The notes beneath the pieces were generated by a model. The model saw only the letters and a list, made by a program, of their open reading frames with translations. It had not been told where the DNA came from and made no database searches. This document shows positions 60,150 through 64,000 of a DNA stretch of 64,000 nucleotides, one piece after another. Each line of letters opens with the position of its first letter. The first letter of the stretch is position 1. Position numbers and translations under genes: made by a program. Source of the DNA: Myrica gale (lineage: Eukaryota > Streptophyta > Magnoliopsida > Fagales > Myricaceae); the NCBI GenBank assembly GCA_963930655.1, contig OZ005610.1, positions 18,226,001 through 18,290,000 on the forward strand, written 5' to 3'.

Positions 60150-61600
60150 TAGCGACATCTGCTTCTAAGTGCGGGCGAGGTAGGACACGTGGGGTCAGTT
60201 TGGATAAAAGTCTTGGGTCCGGGAAATTATCGATGCATATCTCGGAGGGAGAGTGTGGAGGAGTGTCTTCCACTGCTACCACCCTATCCACGAAGATGAG
60301 AATGTTAGTCTGAGGGCTCATTCCGATCTCTATTAACAAGTGGGCCGATGTTCCTGCTGAAGTGAATGAGTACATTATGGATCGGGTGTTGGTATGATTA
60401 AACTCGTAAATATAGTAATTTTGGTTAAGCATTTCGTTTATCATTGTAATATTGTATATTTTGGTATTTATGCAGGACCACTTCGACCTTGACTACACAC
60501 GTCAGAAGGACGTGAGGACGGTGGTCGAGACTATGATGACGACATGTCGAAGTCACTGCAACCGGATGCATGCGTATTTCAAGAAGTTCCTTAGTAAAGA
60601 GGCGGCGTTACTAAAGCCCCACCCTGATACCACGGAAGAACAATGGCAAGAGTTATGCGATCTGTTCACCAGCGAAGCATTTTTGGTACGTGATTTACAA
60701 AAACTCATTGCTTAAATATTGCATTCTTTTTAAATCTAGCTACTTAAAATATCGCATAAATGAAGCGAGCAAAATAAGAAAAATAGATCGAAGATGACTG
60801 TGAATCACACTGCTGGTTCGCGCTCGTTCCAACGCATTTAGCTTGCGTGGTAAGTGAAGTACTAAAATATGAGTTTTATTCATATTGTTTGTCAATAACT
60901 TTATGCTATTCTCATGTAGAAAAATCAAGAAAGCGGTGAAATCAATCCTGCAGAGCTGTAAAAGAAGAATTATACAAACAAAGATGGAGTTTGGACCTCG
61001 GAAGGAGCGAGAGAAATTTATGTAAGTCGCTTTCATTTTAATCTACTTTATGTAATATATGTTTAGTTTATTTGCTTTAATGTTTTTACTAATTATTGTT
61101 ATTTCTCAGCAACGGATGGATGCCTTCTAGCGCCAGTGTGATTTAGAATGGAAGACTTACACCGAAATTGAAGTATATTCCGAGATATTGGGCAAGAAGT
61201 CGGGATATGTTCGGGGATTAGGACGCGCGGTTAAGCCTTCGCCTTCATCAACTTTAACTACACAGTCTTCTGATCTACAGCACCAGCTAGCGAAGGTAAG
61301 GGATGAGATAGAAGTGGTGAGAGCTGCTAGAGAAAAAGACTTGCAAGAATTTGTGAAGAAGCAAGCTGAGATGGAGGCATCGCTGCGGGACCACCGTGAG
61401 GAGCAGCAGGTGGTACATGAGCGCATCCGGTTGGAGCAGGAGTAGCGCATGAAAAGGGAGCAGGAGCGCATGCAAAAGGAGCAAGAGCGCTTAGGGGCAG
61501 AAATATCAAAGGAGCTGGAGAAGAAAATGTCATCTGTAATGGAGAAGAAAATGAGCGACATGTCAAAACGACTATTCAGCCAATTTGGGGGCTTAAAAAG
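60150..61600 (+). pseudogene. TNP1/Ptta-like (Transposase_24) CACTA protein, broken
   Basis: A probable exon at 60476-60715 contains FDLDYTRQKDVRTVVETMMT and EEQWQELCDLFTSEAF. Later pieces read NHTAGSRSFQR, a degenerate stretch matching DGVWTSEGAREIY, then EVYSEILGKKSGYVRGLGR and a coiled-coil tail (61188-61560) rich in Glu, Arg and Gln. This order is that of the plant Ptta/En/Spm second protein, which in En/Spm binds subterminal repeats. Stops and missing splice sites break it. Confidence 0.75.
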
Positions 61601-61789
61601 GTAGATACTTGTATGTTGTAATAGCTTTGGGTTTATGTACTATTACGATATTATTTTCGGATTAATTACAGATCATTATGTACTATTATTGAACATCATT
61701 AATGTGATTATTGTATTGTTATTGTAATAGTATGTGTTGTATAATATTTTCAATTATTATTTTGTAGAAAAAAATTGATGATGTCATTA

Positions 61790-62240
61790 CCGTTCGATCG
61801 TCAATTACAGCGATCGATCACTTCTTGCGACAACGATAGATCGCGAATAACATCAATCAATCGTCAATATTAACATGACTAAAATAATGATCGATCAGTA
61901 ATATAACCGACCGATCGGGTCCATGCAAGTGATCCATCGATGTTATAATGATCAATCCTCCAATTAATTCGATCGATCGTTACTTGACACTGATCGATCA
62001 CGTAGGAAATCATCGTTCCATCGCTTAAATAAGTGACCGATCATCCAATTAAAACGATCGATTGAGTAGACAAACAAGACGGATCAGTAGTCCTGAGACT
62101 CCCGATCATTAATATTTATCGATTGATCACCATTATGTTCTTGATCGATCGTCATAAACTCTGCGATCTATCGTTATCATCTTCTGATCAATCATTTCCA
62201 AACAAAAACAGCACGACCACTTCGGTTTCAACGACCGATC
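61790..62240. repeat. GATCGATC motif cluster, right block of CACTA3
   Basis: GATCGATC at about 61810, 61890, 61970, 61991 and 62142, with many one-base variants (CGATCGATTG, GACCGATCGG) between them. Confidence 0.78.
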
Positions 62241-62597
62241 GGTGAATTTACCAATAGATCATGGTATTTAGTGATGAAAAAAGTTTGTCACTATAAACTT
62301 TTCGTGACAAAATTCGGGTTTCATACACGAAATACATTTTGGTGACGCTCTTATGCTGACGAACCTCGTGAGGAAAAATTTTTGTCACTAAATCTTTTAT
62401 TGACAAAATTTAGACTTTTAGTGACGAAAAATTTCTTCACTAAAATCCATTTTTTTTTGTAGTGCATGCATCTTCAATCTTCTTGTCATTGGCTCTATAA
62501 TAGAAATATCTTTCTCTTTGATGATGCCCATTTTGTAAACTCAAGCCATTTATTGAAATCATCAGAATATCGATTGTGAACAAAACCCAACAAGAGA

Positions 62598-63050
62598 CGT
62601 ACTAATATTTTAAGTATTTTATATTAATTTACTATGGATGTTAAACAATTTTTGTATTGTGTTTTTGATTGAGGTGTCTGCTTCCAATATCAGAGCGTTT
62701 CAATCTTTTTGCTTCGGGCTTCAAGATTCCATATGAAACGATCGTCCTGGTTCATAATTATAACTAATTTGGCTTCATTGTCAGGAAATATTCTTTATGT
62801 CAATTCCAAATTGTATTGAAAATCAAATTTGGTAATAAAACGATTCCAAAATATAAATCTTGTTGTTTATTTCGAATAATAATAATTATTTTTGTTATTT
62901 CATCTTTTTAGATTAAAAAAAGACATGACTCTTATTCCCAAACAAGGGCCAAAAACATAGAGAAAGTGACATTCGATAAAAAAAATTATGGAATCAGTCA
63001 CCGGTAAAAGAGTTGAAATGAAGAGCTATCATATCATGATCAAATGAAAA
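62598..63050. repeat. Y segment, copy 3 (right part)
   Basis: Homologous to 45145-45540: ACGTACTAATATTTTAA, CTATGGATGTTAAACAATTT, GGTTCATAATTATAACTAAT, ATTCCCAAACAAGGGCC. It ends near ATGATCAAATG. No EG45-like exon follows this copy. Confidence 0.8.
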
Positions 63051-63977
63051 ACTGATACAGGTGTGGTCAGCATAAAAGGTCGAGATTGAAATTAAAATAT
63101 GAGATGATTTAGAAAGGGTTTATGTTCGAGTTATGGCTTGTTGGAAAGCTCTACGAGGCTAGTTTCCAACGCATCAAACGGCGTACAATGTAGAGTTTTC
63201 TAGACGAAGTTATGATGAAATTACTCCAAGGAGGGCAGACTGGCAGTTCAATTCGAGGAGTTACGACTTTTAGATGAATTTGCTAGTTTTAGGTTGTTCT
63301 TTTGGATTTTCAAAGTGTCTTTTCATTTCCCTAAAAGTCTTTTATGTTTCCTACGTCTTAATTAATATTTTGGAAGATGTATTATCATTTACTCTCGCTT
63401 GGAAGGTTGTTCCAAAGCTATGCTATTTATACTCCTCTCTTGTTGTGGAATAGACATCCGGATTTTGAGTGTTTATACAACTGGAGCCTTAGGCTATTTT
63501 GAAGAAGAATTTCTTCTACAAACTCTTATCGTTCTGTGGATTCCGATAGGTGGCGAGTTCAACTCTTATCCTTTGGTGGATTCTAATAGGTGGCGAGTTC
63601 TTGCTCTGTATCCCGTGTTGGATTACATTGGTGGTGATTTCTGTATCCCTTTGTGTTCTACGTGGGTGGTGAGCTTATCTATCTAAGTGTGTGAGTTAGA
63701 GTGTGTTTCCGAGATACCTACACACTTTCCCGACCTTGTCACAAGTATCCCGTGGTCCCCATTATCTAGCCGAGGTATTTCTCTATCTCGGGTTATCACT
63801 TCCCGAGGTCCTCAGTACTATTTTCGAGGTGTTCAATTACTTCATCCAACCGTTCCGAGGTGCTCACGAGGTGTCCCGTACTTTCCCGGGTTAATCCTGG
63901 TATCAAAAACTCTAGCCAACAATGCCCTTTTAATTTATAAAGCATGCTAAAATGGAAGCTATATATGACGCCAATAC
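63051..63977 (+). other. LTR-like sequence, possible retrotransposon piece
   Basis: GGAAAGCTCTACGAGGCTAG and CCAACGCATCAAACGG are of the kind common in plant gypsy LTRs. Imperfect repeats around GGATTCCGATAGGTGGCGAG and GGATTCTAATAGGTGGCGAG at 63538-63600 follow. CTGGTATCAAAAAC at 63897 resembles a Met-tRNA primer site (TGGTATCAGAG). No LTR boundary was found. The open frames here (63399-63950) look like chance. Confidence 0.4.
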
Positions 63978-64000
63978 ACTACAAGAAATTCAAGCTAGAA
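63978..64000. mobile_element. Start of another CACTA-like terminus, cut by the window
   Basis: CACTACAAGAAATTC at 63978 is a typical CACTA end sequence; only 23 bp are visible, so the call rests on this motif. Confidence 0.45.

Larger units (their letters stand above)
53791..62464 (+). mobile_element. CACTA3: degenerate autonomous-type CACTA element
   Basis: Left end CACTGCTAGAAATTTGAC, right end (complement) CACTACAAAAAAAAATGG, with target duplication CAT (53788-53790, 62465-62467). TTTCGTCACTAAA-type motifs repeat next to both ends. The 5' third and the last 700 bp carry about twenty GATCGATC motifs. Coding remnants in order on the plus strand are a Transposase_32-like segment, TNP2 (transposase-associated and Transposase_21 parts), DUF4216, and a TNP1/Ptta-like protein. 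Many stops and frameshifts; not active by itself. Confidence 0.88.
52659..62592 (+). mobile_element. Copia-type solo LTR, split by CACTA3
   Basis: Begins TGTAATTCCTAGG and ends CCCAACA, flanked by the 5-bp duplication AGAGA (52654-52658, 62593-62597). With CACTA3 and one CAT removed it is 1,257 bp. It contains the TTTATGTGGTTCAGCAAACC and CATCCACCCCTCAAG motifs common in plant copia LTRs. No internal domain or second LTR. Confidence 0.8.

Noticed and set aside
63399..63950. Overlapping ORFs of 63-95 codons near the right end
   Set aside because: They overlap in different frames, are made of LTR-like repeats and match no family I know.
1..64000. CRISPR arrays, rRNA, tRNA genes
   Set aside because: None seen by eye; the spaced palindromes in CACTA ends are subterminal motifs. 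A tRNA scan was not possible here.

Overview
The window is plant nuclear DNA. It is AT-rich, has long introns, and carries LINEs, CACTA, Mutator-like and Tourist-like elements and solo LTRs. The one intact gene encodes a plant GCN1/ILITYHIA protein. The style of the LINE ORF1 proteins recalls Fagales or other woody rosids, but that is an impression from memory; the sequence itself supports only 'eudicot'.

Left half (1-32,435, minus strand): the 5' two thirds of the GCN1 gene, 38 exons read by hand with continuous frame (1,767 codons plus 2 nt) before the gene runs off the left edge. GCN1 is the ribosome-bound HEAT-repeat scaffold that activates the eIF2-alpha kinase GCN2. Three introns can only be joined in frame with GC donors. 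The introns are loaded with transposons: RT-containing LINE fragments, three copies of an internally deleted ORF1-only LINE family, two extremely short LINE insertions with clear target duplications, and Mutator-like and Tourist-like MITEs. Intron 11 holds a duplicated copy of the 3' end of exon 11 with its donor site. A telobox lies just upstream of the start codon.

Right half (32,436-64,000): no intact host gene was recognised. It is a nested transposon landscape built on a repeated host segment (here called X-Y), one copy of which adjoins a broken EG45-like (plant natriuretic peptide-type) gene. CACTA1 (37,547-44,859, CAT target duplication) carries a piece of the COP9 signalosome subunit 2 gene (CSN2), and a 3.1-kb gypsy-type solo LTR sits inside a CSN2 exon. 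A related CACTA end in reverse orientation (to 50,022) shares the same terminal 1 kb but carries the 5' end of a TAF7 gene. CACTA3 (53,791-62,464) keeps remnants of both En/Spm-type proteins, has many GATCGATC motifs, and is inserted in a copia-type solo LTR that is itself inserted in X-Y copy 3. A further CACTA-like terminus begins at 63,978.

Because the window contains duplicated copies, it supplies its own empty sites for several insertions, so the order of events can be read: X-Y duplication, then CACTA and solo-LTR insertions, then MITE and LTR insertions inside them.
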